From: Actinomadura rifamycini DSM 43936
GTDB lineage: Bacteria > Actinomycetota > Actinomycetes > Streptosporangiales > Streptosporangiaceae
Assembly (NCBI RefSeq): GCF_000425065.1
Contig: NZ_AULB01000023.1
Span: forward strand, 62,001 to 126,000
Direction: 5' to 3'
Length of the DNA: 64,000 bases
Position 1 is the stretch's first letter, and the number at the start of each line of letters is the position of its first letter. The notes below the pieces were generated by a model. That model worked only from the letters and a program-made list of their open reading frames with translations, searched no databases and was not told the origin of the DNA. Of this stretch, positions 34,671 through 42,811 are shown piece by piece. The translations under genes were made by a program, and so were the position numbers.

Positions 34671-36584
34671 GTGCGCCGAGCGGCGGTTGAGCGTCCGGCC
34701 ATGGCGCGCGGATCCGGCGACTACACGGGGCGGACGCAGTGCGGCGGCGCCGCCCGCACCCCGCTGCGCGACTTCCTGCGCACGGAGACCGGGAGCGCGG
34801 CCGTCCTGGTCGCGGCGGCCGCCGCCGCGCTCGTGTGGGCCAACGCGGCGCCCGCGGCGTACGAGGCGTTCTGGGGGACGCACCTGTCCGTCCGGCTCGG
34901 CGCGTACGGGATCTCGCTCGACCTGACCGAATGGGTCAACAGCGGGCTCATGACCCTGTTCTTCTTCGTGGTCGGGCTGGAGGCCCGCCGCGAGTTCGAC
35001 CTGGGGGAGCTGCGCGAGCGCAGAAGGCTGACCCTGCCGCTCGCCGCCGGGCTCACCAGCATGGCCGTGCCGATCGCCCTCTACCTCGCGATCAACGCGG
35101 GGCACGGCACGGAGGGCGGGTGGGGCGTGGCGATGTCCACCGACACCGCGTTCGCCCTCGGCCTGCTGGCCGTCGTCGGCCGCCGCCTGCCGCCGGGCCT
35201 GCGGGTGTTCATCCTCACGATGAGCGTCGTCGACGACTTCCTGGCCCTCGGCGTCATCGCCGTCGCCTACGGCGACCGCCTCTCCGTGCCCGCGCTCGCC
35301 GCCGCCGCCGTCACGTTCGCCGTCATCCTGGGCGTGCGGCGCCTCGGCGTGCGGCGGGGCACGGTCTACGCGCCGCTGGGCGTGGTCATGTGGGCGGCGC
35401 TCCTCGAGTCGGGCATCGACCCGATCGTGACCGGGCTGGTCATGGGGCTGCTCACCTACGCCTACCCGGCGCAGCGCGCCGACCTGGAGCGGGCCAGCGG
35501 GCTGTTCCGGCTGTTCCGCGAGCAGCCCACCCCCGAACTCGAACGGGACGTGCGCGCCCGCATCGCGTCGGCGATCTCCCCGAACGACCGCCTCCAGCGC
35601 CTGTACCACCCGTGGACGAGCTACGTGATCGTCCCGGTGTTCGCGCTGGCCAACGCCGGGATCCACGTCGGCGGCGGCGAGCTCGCGCGGGCCTTCACGT
35701 CGCCGGTGACCCTCGGCGTCCTCATCGGGTACGCCGTCGGCAAGCCGCTCGGCGTCGTCGCCGCGGCCGCGCTGACCACCGCCGCGTCCCGCGGGCGGGT
35801 CCGGATCCCGGTCGGCTGGGGGGCGCTGACCGCCGGCGGCACGCTGTCCGCGGCAGGGTTCACGGTCTCCCTCCTCATCGCGACGCACGCCTTCGAGGGC
35901 GAGGTGCTGGACGACGCGAAGATCGGCGTCCTGAGCACCCTCGCGGCCGCGTTCCTGACGTCCCGGCTCGTCACCGCCGTCCTCGCCGCCCTGCCGCCCG
36001 GGCTGCGGCTCCGGGCGCTGCTGGGGCGGGCGGAGGCGATCGTCGACCTGGCCGTGCCCGTCGACCCCGACCGCGACCACGTGCGCGGGCCGCGGCACGC
36101 CCCGGTGACGATCGTCGAGTACGGCGACTACGAGTGCCCGTACTGCGGCCGCGCCGAACCGGTCGTCCGCGGGCTCCTCGCGGACTTCGGGGACGAGGTC
36201 CGGTACGTCTGGCGGCACCTGCCGCTGACCGACGTCCACCTCCACGCCCAGCTCGCCGCCGAGGCCGCGGAGGCCGCCGCGCGCCAGGGCCGCTTCTGGG
36301 AGATGCACGACGCGCTGCTCGCCGACCAGGGCGACCTGCAAGCCGACGACCTGCGCGGGCACGCGACCCGCGTCGGCCTGGACCTCGCGCGTTTCGCCCG
36401 GGACATGGACGCCCGCGCCGGGGCCGCGCACGTCGCCGCGGACATCGAGTCGGCCGACCTCAGCACCGTCGCGGGCACGCCCACCTTCTTCGTCAACGGG
36501 CGGCGGCACCACGGCGCCTACGACATCGCGAGCCTGTCCGCCGCGATCCGCGCCGCCCGCGAGCGCGCCGCCCTTGCGGACTGA
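34671..36584 (+). CDS. nhaA: Na+/H+ antiporter NhaA fused to a DsbA-like thioredoxin domain
   Basis: Two-domain protein of 637 residues. Residues about 30-440 are NhaA: FFFVVGLEARREF, MSTDTAFALGLLA and VVDDFLALGVIAVAYGD with the paired Asp of the transport site, and VFALANAGI. Residues about 455-625 are a DsbA/thioredoxin domain with active site CPYC in EYGDYECPYCGRAEP and cis-Pro in AGTPTFFVNG. NhaA normally ends near 390-430 residues; the fusion puts a disulphide-exchange domain after the last helix, probably outside the cell. GTG 34671 is the longest start; ATG 34701 is an alternative. A 12-codon ORF (34655-34690) lies just before. Confidence 0.9.
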   Translation: MRRAAVERPAMARGSGDYTGRTQCGGAARTPLRDFLRTETGSAAVLVAAAAAALVWANAAPAAYEAFWGTHLSVRLGAYGISLDLTEWVNSGLMTLFFFVVGLEARREFDLGELRERRRLTLPLAAGLTSMAVPIALYLAINAGHGTEGGWGVAMSTDTAFALGLLAVVGRRLPPGLRVFILTMSVVDDFLALGVIAVAYGDRLSVPALAAAAVTFAVILGVRRLGVRRGTVYAPLGVVMWAALLESGIDPIVTGLVMGLLTYAYPAQRADLERASGLFRLFREQPTPELERDVRARIASAISPNDRLQRLYHPWTSYVIVPVFALANAGIHVGGGELARAFTSPVTLGVLIGYAVGKPLGVVAAAALTTAASRGRVRIPVGWGALTAGGTLSAAGFTVSLLIATHAFEGEVLDDAKIGVLSTLAAAFLTSRLVTAVLAALPPGLRLRALLGRAEAIVDLAVPVDPDRDHVRGPRHAPVTIVEYGDYECPYCGRAEPVVRGLLADFGDEVRYVWRHLPLTDVHLHAQLAAEAAEAAARQGRFWEMHDALLADQGDLQADDLRGHATRVGLDLARFARDMDARAGAAHVAADIESADLSTVAGTPTFFVNGRRHHGAYDIASLSAAIRAARERAALAD

Positions 36585-36715
36585 CGGGCAAAGATCGGGA
36601 AGAACATCCCGCGGGTGGGTGTTGGTAAGTCCTTGGAAGGCACTTGACCAGGGAAAAGATCGCTTTTGATTTGGTTTGCTTTCCCGGGGATGGTTGGTAC
36701 CTTCGACCTGAACCA

Positions 36716-36736
36716 CGCGGCACTTCGAGTGCCGCG
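36716..36736 (+). terminator. GC-rich hairpin in the nhaA-CHAP gap
   Basis: Nine-bp arms (36716-36724 and 36728-36736) around TCG form a perfect hairpin 131 bases after nhaA. It may end nhaA transcripts or be part of the long leader of the CHAP gene. There is no T run. The gap 36585-37045 (461 bases) contains this hairpin, a GC-rich leader and the c-di-AMP riboswitch, and no gene. Confidence 0.4.
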
Positions 36737-36882
36737 GTCGGCCGTGCCAGGGATGCGGCCGTCGTCGCGGAGCGGATCACGCACGCGACGCGCGCCAGGA
36801 ACGCGCGCCCTCCGGGAGCGGTCGCTCACCGGAGCCCGAGAGCAGTCGCTCAGCGAAATCCGACAATCCAGCGCCGCATCGC

Positions 36883-37021
36883 GGCGCGCAGGCCGAGTCC
36901 GCACGAGGCCCTGAGGGCCGAGCGGAGCCGGGGACCCGAGTACCAGGGGTGAATCGGCGCGTCCCGAGCGCGCCGTAGGGCTCTTCCATGCCCGAATCCG
37001 TCAGCTAACCCGGTAGGCGCC
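36883..37021 (+). promoter_or_regulatory. Cyclic di-AMP riboswitch (ydaO/yuaA class)
   Basis: The conserved blocks of the ydaO motif appear in order: a CCGC...GGCCC/GGGCC...GCGG stem (36899-36925), GAGCCGGGGACCC (36925-36937), GGGGTGAATC (36946-36955), GTAGGGC (36975-36981), CCGAATCCGTCAGCTAACC (36992-37010) and GGTAGGCGCC at the 3' end. GGCGC near 36883 can pair with GCGCC at 37017-37021 to close the aptamer. It lies 24 bases before the CHAP start. In actinobacteria this class controls cell-wall hydrolases and is turned off by c-di-AMP. Exact ends are estimated. Confidence 0.92.
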
Positions 37022-37045
37022 ATGGGAGACAAGGAGATTCCCTGC

Positions 37046-37837
37046 ATGACCGGTCGTTTCGATCGACTTAGCGAGTCCGTGAAGCGCTTCAACCCGCAGG
37101 CCGCCGTGAAGCGGCTGAGCCCGGAGGAGCGGGCCGTCGGCGTCGCCGTCGGCGCGGTGCTGGCCGGGACCGTCGGGCTGACGGCCCTCCACCCCCTCGG
37201 CGGGGCCGACGCGGCCACCGAGGCGCACGGCGCGGCCGGCGGCGGTGCCGTCGCGGCGGCGCAGAACTCCGGGAAGACGGAGGCGTCGGGCGCGATGACC
37301 GCGGCCGAGGCGAAGGCCGAGGGCTGGAAGGTCCCGCCGCGCGCCGTCGCGGCGTCCGAGGTGATCGACCTGGCCCAGGAGCAGGTCGGCATCGAGGAGG
37401 AGGGGCCCGGCGACATGACCAAGTTCCACGACTGGTACGTCTCGACGCCGCACGCCGAGGCGACCGCGGCCCGCGACGGCGGCTTCTCGGTCGACGCCTA
37501 CAAGGGCGCCCAGTGGTGCGACATGTTCGTGTCCTGGCTCGGCTCGCAGACCGGCGTCAAGAACATGGGCTGGGACGCCTACACCGTCCAGCACGCGAGC
37601 TGGTTCAAGGACCAGGACCGCTGGGGCCAGGAGGCCAAGCCCGGCGCGGTCGTCTTCTACGACTGGGGCGCGGGTTCGGGCGGCTCCATCGGCGCCATCG
37701 ACCACGTCGGCATCGTCGAGAAGGACAACGGCGACGGCACCATCGACACCATCGAGGGCAACGTCGACAACTCCGTCCAGGAGAAGACCCGCGACAAGGG
37801 CCAGGTCGTCGGCTACGGCTACCCCGACTACGCCTGA
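37046..37837 (+). CDS. Exported CHAP-domain peptidoglycan amidase/endopeptidase
   Basis: Cell-wall hydrolase of 263 residues from ATG 37046, which follows AAGGAG at good spacing; the ATG at 37022 has no such site and overlaps the riboswitch end. A single hydrophobic segment (about 32-52) serves as signal anchor. After an Ala/Gly linker, the CHAP domain (about 110-260) has the catalytic Cys in QWCDMFVSWLG and His in DHVGIVEK, with IEGN as the polar third residue region. Under c-di-AMP riboswitch control, which fits a wall-remodelling role tied to turgor or growth. Confidence 0.92.
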   Translation: MTGRFDRLSESVKRFNPQAAVKRLSPEERAVGVAVGAVLAGTVGLTALHPLGGADAATEAHGAAGGGAVAAAQNSGKTEASGAMTAAEAKAEGWKVPPRAVAASEVIDLAQEQVGIEEEGPGDMTKFHDWYVSTPHAEATAARDGGFSVDAYKGAQWCDMFVSWLGSQTGVKNMGWDAYTVQHASWFKDQDRWGQEAKPGAVVFYDWGAGSGGSIGAIDHVGIVEKDNGDGTIDTIEGNVDNSVQEKTRDKGQVVGYGYPDYA

Positions 37838-37897
37838 TCCCCTTACGCGCCTGATCCAACACGCGCCCGATCCAACGCGCGCCCGATCCAACGCGCG
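37831..37897 (+). repeat. Tandem repeats just after the CHAP stop codon
   Basis: About four copies of a 14-16 base unit (core GCGCCCGATCCAAC) run from the CHAP stop codon to the terminator. The first copies read GCCTGATCC, so the stop codon itself lies in the first unit. Units differ by one or two bases. Probably slippage-derived; no coding capacity. Confidence 0.75.
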
Positions 37898-37900
37898 TCC

Positions 37901-37934
37901 CGAAGGCGCCCGGCATCCCCGCCGGGCGCCTTCG
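37901..37934 (+). terminator. Hairpin after the CHAP gene
   Basis: Perfect 14-bp arms at 37901-37914 and 37921-37934 around a six-base loop (ATCCCC). Strong terminator for the CHAP transcript. Confidence 0.85.
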
Positions 37935-37996
37935 GCGTCTCCGGACGGGCGCCCGGGCGCCGGGCCGCCGGACCGCCCGCGGGTACGCTGGCGGGC

Positions 37997-38701
37997 ATGC
38001 CGACCCTGCACGAGGAGGTCCTCGCCAAGCTCGGACCGCTGATCGTCTCGGGGGCGCTGGAGCCGGGGGCGAAGGTCAACCTGGAGTGGGTGCAGCAGGA
38101 GTTCGGCGTCTCCCGGACGGTCGCCCGGGAGGCCGTGCAGGTGCTCGCGTCGATGCGGCTCGTAGCCAGCCGCCGCCGGACCGGCGTCACGGTACTGCCG
38201 GCGGACGAGTGGGACTCCTACGACCGCGCCGTGATCAGGTGGCGGCTCGGCGGGCCGGACCGGGACGTCCACCTGCACCAGCTCTCGGAGCTGCGCACCG
38301 CGATCGAGCCGCCCGCCGCCGCGCTGGCCGCCCGGCACGCGGACGTCCGGCAGCGCGGCCGGATCACCGAGCTGGGGGCGGCGCTGGAGACGGCGGGCGC
38401 GGCCGGCGACCTGGCCGCGTTCCTCGAGCACGACATCGCCTACCACCGGCTGCTGCTGGAGGCGTCGGGGAACGTGATGTTCGCCGGTCTCGCGCACGTC
38501 GTGGAGGAAGTGCTGCGCGGCCGCACGCTGCACCGGCTGATGCCGCCGCGGCCCAAGCCGGAGGCGCTCCGCCTCCACCTGGTGGTGGCCGAGGCCGTCG
38601 CGGGCCGCGAGTCCGAGGTCGCGCGGGCCGCGATGACGGCGATCTGCGTCGAGGTCGCCGACGAGATGGGCCGGCTGGGCGGGAACGGCGCCCGCTCCTG
38701 A
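37997..38701 (+). CDS. GntR/FadR family (FCD) regulator
   Basis: Regulator of 234 residues. The winged helix (about 5-70) reads IVSGALEPGAKVNLEWVQQEFGVSRTVAREAVQVLASMRLV. The FCD ligand domain (about 90-220) has LRTAIEPPAAALAA, EHDIAYHRLLLEASGNVMF and HLVVAEAVAGRE, with Asp/His residues that bind metal in this subfamily. It is convergent with a GntP permease gene, so it probably senses gluconate or a related sugar acid and controls uptake through the GGT-N3-ACC site before gntP. Confidence 0.9.
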   Translation: MPTLHEEVLAKLGPLIVSGALEPGAKVNLEWVQQEFGVSRTVAREAVQVLASMRLVASRRRTGVTVLPADEWDSYDRAVIRWRLGGPDRDVHLHQLSELRTAIEPPAAALAARHADVRQRGRITELGAALETAGAAGDLAAFLEHDIAYHRLLLEASGNVMFAGLAHVVEEVLRGRTLHRLMPPRPKPEALRLHLVVAEAVAGRESEVARAAMTAICVEVADEMGRLGGNGARS

Positions 38702-38738
38702 CCGGGCGCCGTCCTGACCGGCGCCGGCCCCGCCGACC

Positions 38739-40130
38739 CTAGACGACCAGCCAGAGGACCGAGGCGATCGCGAACACCGACAGGCCGAGCGTCGTCTCCA
38801 GGACGGTCCAGGTCTTGAGCGTGGTCTTCTCGTCCATCCCGAACAGGCGGCTGACCAGCCAGAAGCCCGAGTCGTTCACGTGCGACAGGACGGTGGCGCC
38901 CGCCGCGATGGCGGCCACGAGCAGGACCAGCTTGACGTCGCCGAGATCGGCGTCGGCGACCGCGCCCGCGATCAGCCCGCCGGTCGTGGTCAGCGCGACG
39001 GTCGCCGAGCCCTGCGCGACGCGCAGCAGCGCCGCGATGACGAACGCCTGCAGGATCAGCGAGATGCCGAGGTCGGACAGGCTCTCGCTCAGCGCGTCGC
39101 CGATGCCGCTGAGCTCCAGCACCCCGCCGAACATGCCGCCCGCGCCGGTGATCAGGATGATGGCGCACACCGGCCCGAGCGCCTGGTCGACGATCCCGCT
39201 GACGGTGGCCATCGACGCGTTGGGGCGGCCGAGCAGCAGGATCGCGGCGAGCACCGTGGTCAGCAGGGCCACCGGGGTGATGCCGAGCAGGCTGAGATAG
39301 CCGACCCACGCCTGGTCCCCGTCGAGGACGTCGGTGTCGACCAGCGTCGTGAGCACCGTGTTGAAGGAGATCAGCACCAGCGGGATGAGCAGCAGGGCGA
39401 GGACCGTGCCGAAGGACGGCGCCCGCCACCCGGCCCCCTCGGCCTTGTCGCCGTCCCGCACCTCGCCGAAGATGACGTCCGGCAACGGTACGTGCACCCT
39501 GGCGCCGAGGAAGCGGGACACCAGCATCACGCCGACGTACCACGCGGTCACCGCGATGGGGATGCCGATGAGCAGCGTGAGCCCGACGTTGGCGCCGATC
39601 AGGTTCGCCGCCGCGACGGGACCCGGATGGGGCGGGACGACCGCGTGCATCGCGGCGAACGCGCCCGCCGCGGGCAGCGCGTAGTACAGCACGGACCCGC
39701 CGAAGCGCCGCGCCACGGTGAGGATGATCGGGACGAAGACGACGAGCCCGGCGTCGAAGAAGATCGGGAACCCGAACAGCAGCGACGCGACGCCCAGCGC
39801 GAGCGGGGCGCGCTTCTCGCCGAACCGGCCGATGAGCGTGTCGGCGAGCGTCTGCGCGCCGCCGGTGACCTCCAGCAGCCGGCCGAGCATGACGCCGAAC
39901 GCCACCAGCAGGGCGACGCCGCCGATCGTGTCGGCGAACCCGAACATCAGCACGTCCGGGATGTCGCCGGGCTCGAATCCGACGGCGACGGCCGTCAGCA
40001 CGCTCACCAGCACCAGGGCCACGAAGGCGTGCAGCTTCACCTTCATGATCAGGAAGAGCAGCACCGCCACGGCGCCCGCCGCGATCAGCAGCAGCGTGAC
40101 GGTGCCGTACTGCGGCTCGATCGCTTCCAC
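38739..40130 (-). CDS. gntP: GntP family gluconate:H+ symporter
   Basis: Sugar-acid importer of 463 residues with about twelve membrane segments. Family signatures include FGVMLGRLLEVTGGAQTLADTL near 80, FGFPIFFDAGLVVFVPI near 115, HAVVPPHPGPVAAA near 165 and the last-third LSHVNDSGFWLVSRLFGMDEKTTLKTW, which is nearly invariant in GntP/GntT proteins. Substrate gluconate by family; close relatives carry other aldonates or D-glycerate. A FadR-type operator lies upstream. Confidence 0.93.
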   Translation of the reverse strand: MEAIEPQYGTVTLLLIAAGAVAVLLFLIMKVKLHAFVALVLVSVLTAVAVGFEPGDIPDVLMFGFADTIGGVALLVAFGVMLGRLLEVTGGAQTLADTLIGRFGEKRAPLALGVASLLFGFPIFFDAGLVVFVPIILTVARRFGGSVLYYALPAAGAFAAMHAVVPPHPGPVAAANLIGANVGLTLLIGIPIAVTAWYVGVMLVSRFLGARVHVPLPDVIFGEVRDGDKAEGAGWRAPSFGTVLALLLIPLVLISFNTVLTTLVDTDVLDGDQAWVGYLSLLGITPVALLTTVLAAILLLGRPNASMATVSGIVDQALGPVCAIILITGAGGMFGGVLELSGIGDALSESLSDLGISLILQAFVIAALLRVAQGSATVALTTTGGLIAGAVADADLGDVKLVLLVAAIAAGATVLSHVNDSGFWLVSRLFGMDEKTTLKTWTVLETTLGLSVFAIASVLWLVV

Positions 40131-40186
40131 GGCGCCTCCGTCCGTCCGGCCCGTCGGTCATCGGGTGCGTACGCTCACGATGCCGC

Positions 40187-40201
40187 AAAGGTATGACCTT
40201 T
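40187..40201 (-). promoter_or_regulatory. GntR-type operator upstream of gntP
   Basis: AAAGGT-ATG-ACCTTT is a perfect 6-3-6 inverted repeat 57 bases before the gntP start. GGT-N3-ACC is the core of FadR-subfamily sites. It sits between a possible -35 TTGTAA (40207-40202) and a weak -10 CATCGT, so binding would block gntP. Confidence 0.65.
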
Positions 40202-40278
40202 ACAAGGCTCTGGTCCGCCCCGCGTTCGGGCCGGGCTACCGGCCCTTTTACCCACGAAAGCGCGAGGGATCGCCGCGT

Positions 40279-42075
40279 TCAGCCCGCTTCCGGGGCGAGG
40301 GTCCGGGCGACGGACCGGCGGGCCGCGAGGCGGGCGGGGACGGCGGTGAGCGCCGCCGTCACGGGCAGGGCGGCGAGCGCGGCGGCGAGCAGCAGCCACG
40401 CGGGCGGCCACACCGTGTTCCCCGCGCTGAACGGCAGGCACAGGGCGAGGCCCAGGGGGATGCCCGCGAGGGCGCCGGGCAGCGTCGGCAGCAGTTGCGC
40501 GGCGGACAGCCCGGCGGTGACCTGCGCGGGGGTGGCGCCGAAGGCGCGCGCGACGGCCATCGTCGGCCGGGCGTCCTGCGCCGTCGTCCAGGTGACCGCG
40601 ACGGTGTTGACGGCGGCGAGGACGATCAGCGCGAGGGTGACGGCCAGGATGACGTGGCGCTCCTGGGCGTCCCGCAGCGCGGTCGCCATCGCCGAGCCCG
40701 GGTAGCCCTTCGTCGGCTGGGCGTAGATCACCAGCAGGCCGATGACCGTGGTCATCGTGCAGGCGGTGTTGCAGGCGTGCAGGAAGGCGCGGCCGGGGCG
40801 GCGGGCGACCAGCCGCAGCCCGAGCAGCAGCGGGGTCGGCAGCAGCGCCGACACCCGCGTCAGGCGGGCCCGGTGCGCGGGCGGCCGGGGGCCGTCGGCG
40901 AGGGCGGCGGCGGTGCCGGCGCGCAGCGCCCGCACGGTCGGGCCGAGCGTGGTCAGCACGGCCACCGCCAGGGCGAGGACGGTCGTGACCGCCGCGGTGT
41001 CCGCGGACGGCCCGACGGCGGTGGTGATCAGGCTGCCGCTGGGGTTCACCACGGCGCGCCCGGCCAGCCGCGCGGCGAGCAGGCCGAGGACGTTCGCGAC
41101 GAGCGCCAGGGCGAGGTACTCGGCGAACAGGACGGCGGCGACGAGGCCGGGCGTGCCGCCGACCGCCTTGAGCAGCCCGACCCGGCGGGTCTGCCGCACG
41201 GCGCGTCCCGCGGCGAGCGTGGCGACGCCGCCGACGGCGAGGAAGGCGAGCAGCCAGCTCCCGACGGCCAGGATCGGCTTGCTGCCCCGCAGGATGACCT
41301 CGTCCTGCTCGGCGATCATCTGCCAGGGCGTGAAGTTCACCCAGGTGTCCGCGAACGCCGGGGCGAGCGCGGGGTCGTCCCGGGTCAGCTCCGCGGCCGC
41401 GCCGGGATCCTTCAGCTTCAGGTAGGTGAAGGAGGTGACCGGGACGTCGCCGGACGACGCCAGCGCGCGGGTGTCCGGTTCGGCCAGCCAGACCAGGCCG
41501 CCGCCGTCGCTCGGGCCGCCGTTCGGGCCGATCCCCGGTGCCCACGGGTAGACCGAGCGGGCCGCGGTCACCGCGATGCCGACGACGGGCAGCGTGCGCC
41601 CGGCGACCGTGACGTCGTCGCCGACGCGGACGTCCAGCGCGGCGGCGAAACCGCGTTCGAGCACGGCCCCGCCGGGCCGTACCCAGCCGCCCGAGGTCAC
41701 CAGCGGGCGGTCGACCGGGCCCGGCGCCCCCGCGACGGCCTGCACCACCGCCGCGCCCGTGGCGCCGCCCGCCGTGAGCGACGTGTGGTACTGGCGGTGC
41801 GGGCCGCTGTGCGCGACGACCCCGGGCGCGTCCGCCAGGGACTCCAGCGCCCGGACGGTCTCCGGGTCGGTGCCGGGCGAGTACGCGGCGACGTCCGGTC
41901 CGGCCGTGGCGGCCCGGGTGTGCTCGTAGAGCCGCTCGGTCGCGCCCTGCATCGACATGCCGAGGCTCAGCATCGCGGTGGCGGCGGTGATCGAGACGAC
42001 CAGGACGGCGGCCTGGGCGGGGTGCCGGCGCACGTCGGCCAGGACGAGGCGGAAGACGAGCAGGAAGCGGCCCAC
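40279..42075 (-). CDS. FtsX-like ABC transporter permease
   Basis: Membrane protein of 598 residues with two FtsX-type cores. A first membrane helix (about 22-42) is followed by an extracytoplasmic domain (about 50-260). FtsX unit one lies at about 275-385 (AVGSWLLAFLAVGGVATLAAGRAVRQTRRVGLLKAVGGTPG), and unit two at about 480-590 (LIVLAAVNTVAVTWTTAQDARPTMAVARAFGATPAQV). This is the layout of MacB/LolC-like export or envelope permeases. No ATPase gene is adjacent, which is unusual. GTG 42075 follows AGGAG. The promoter carries a palindromic site shared with the tetR operon at 34487. Confidence 0.88.
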   Translation of the reverse strand: MGRFLLVFRLVLADVRRHPAQAAVLVVSITAATAMLSLGMSMQGATERLYEHTRAATAGPDVAAYSPGTDPETVRALESLADAPGVVAHSGPHRQYHTSLTAGGATGAAVVQAVAGAPGPVDRPLVTSGGWVRPGGAVLERGFAAALDVRVGDDVTVAGRTLPVVGIAVTAARSVYPWAPGIGPNGGPSDGGGLVWLAEPDTRALASSGDVPVTSFTYLKLKDPGAAAELTRDDPALAPAFADTWVNFTPWQMIAEQDEVILRGSKPILAVGSWLLAFLAVGGVATLAAGRAVRQTRRVGLLKAVGGTPGLVAAVLFAEYLALALVANVLGLLAARLAGRAVVNPSGSLITTAVGPSADTAAVTTVLALAVAVLTTLGPTVRALRAGTAAALADGPRPPAHRARLTRVSALLPTPLLLGLRLVARRPGRAFLHACNTACTMTTVIGLLVIYAQPTKGYPGSAMATALRDAQERHVILAVTLALIVLAAVNTVAVTWTTAQDARPTMAVARAFGATPAQVTAGLSAAQLLPTLPGALAGIPLGLALCLPFSAGNTVWPPAWLLLAAALAALPVTAALTAVPARLAARRSVARTLAPEAG

Positions 42076-42094
42076 GGCGTTCGATCTCCTATGC

Positions 42095-42139
42095 CTAACG
42101 GTTAGCTAATTGATAGCGGTCCGCCGAGACGAGTGTCAA
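42095..42139 (-). promoter_or_regulatory. Permease promoter with CTAAC/GTTAG operator
   Basis: Minus-strand -35 TTGACA (42139-42134), 18-base spacer, -10 TATCAA (42115-42110). Immediately downstream CTAAC-G-GTTAG (42095-42105) and the overlapping palindrome TTAGCTAA (42102-42109) form an operator over the start site, typical of TetR repression. Confidence 0.7.
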
Positions 42140-42286
42140 AGCCGGAGGCCCACCAGGCGCACGCCGGGCGCAGCCGCCGCACCGGCCCGACCGCCTCGGC
42201 CCCGGCGGCGGGACGTGAGCACCGCCACGCATGGAACGCCCGGTATCGGGGACATTGTCGCCCGTACGGCGTGGAGGGAGACGAAC

Positions 42287-42490
42287 GTGGCACTGCTGGA
42301 CGGCCTGCGGCGAAGGATGGCGAAACGGTCCGGGGCGGGGCCCCGCGCGGAGCGCAGGGTGCCGACCTTCCGGGAGATGGACGCGCGGATGCGGACCGAG
42401 CGCGCGGAGGCCCGGCTCATGGCGACCGAAGCCAGGATCCACCACGAGGCGGAGCTGTTCCGCCGCGGCGGGCGGCGCCGCACCGGCTGA
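42287..42490 (+). CDS. Small basic protein of unknown function
   Basis: Protein of 67 residues from GTG 42287, which follows GGAGGGAG. It is Arg-rich with a predicted long helix (PTFREMDARMRTERAEARLMATEARIHHEAELFRRG). No membrane segment or known domain. It is followed after 71 bases by the CsbD-like gene on the same strand. Coding status rests on the ribosome site and amino acid pattern. Confidence 0.55.
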   Translation: MALLDGLRRRMAKRSGAGPRAERRVPTFREMDARMRTERAEARLMATEARIHHEAELFRRGGRRRTG

Positions 42491-42561
42491 CGGCCGGCCG
42501 CGGACGGCCCCGACCGTCCACCCGTACCGGCCGACGACGGACCCCCGGAGAGGACAGTCCC

Positions 42562-42756
42562 ATGGGCATGCTCGACAAGCTCAAGAACCGGACCCAGCGC
42601 GCCAAGGGCCGCGCGAAGGAGAACGCGGGACGCGGGTCGCGCGACCCCTACTTGGAGGCGGAGGGCCGCAAGGACCGCACCGCGGGCGGCGCCAAGCAGG
42701 TCGCCGAGAAGGCGAAGGACGCGGTCCGCGAGGTCGGCCGCACCACCCGCCGCTGA
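42562..42756 (+). CDS. CsbD-like stress protein
   Basis: Very small hydrophilic protein of 64 residues, Lys/Arg/Glu-rich, with the CsbD pattern RAKGRAKENAGRGSRDPYLEAEGRKDRTAGGAKQVAEKAKDA. CsbD proteins are general-stress or osmotic-stress induced and largely helical or disordered. ATG 42562 lies after GGAGAGGAC. It converges on the ior gene. Confidence 0.8.
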   Translation: MGMLDKLKNRTQRAKGRAKENAGRGSRDPYLEAEGRKDRTAGGAKQVAEKAKDAVREVGRTTRR

Positions 42757-42771
42757 CCGCGCCCGCGCACA

Positions 42772-42803
42772 CCGACGCCCCCGCCGCGCGGCGGGGGCGT
42801 CGG
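42772..42803. terminator. Perfect 32-bp palindrome between csbD-like and ior genes
   Basis: Arms 42772-42787 and 42788-42803 are exact inverses with no spacer, giving a very stable GC hairpin. Placed between convergent ends, it should terminate in both directions. Confidence 0.85.
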
Positions 42804-42811
42804 CGCGCCGG

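Noticed and set aside
37831..37897. CRISPR-like array
   Set aside because: Units are 14-16 bases, contiguous, without spacers, and no cas genes are present.
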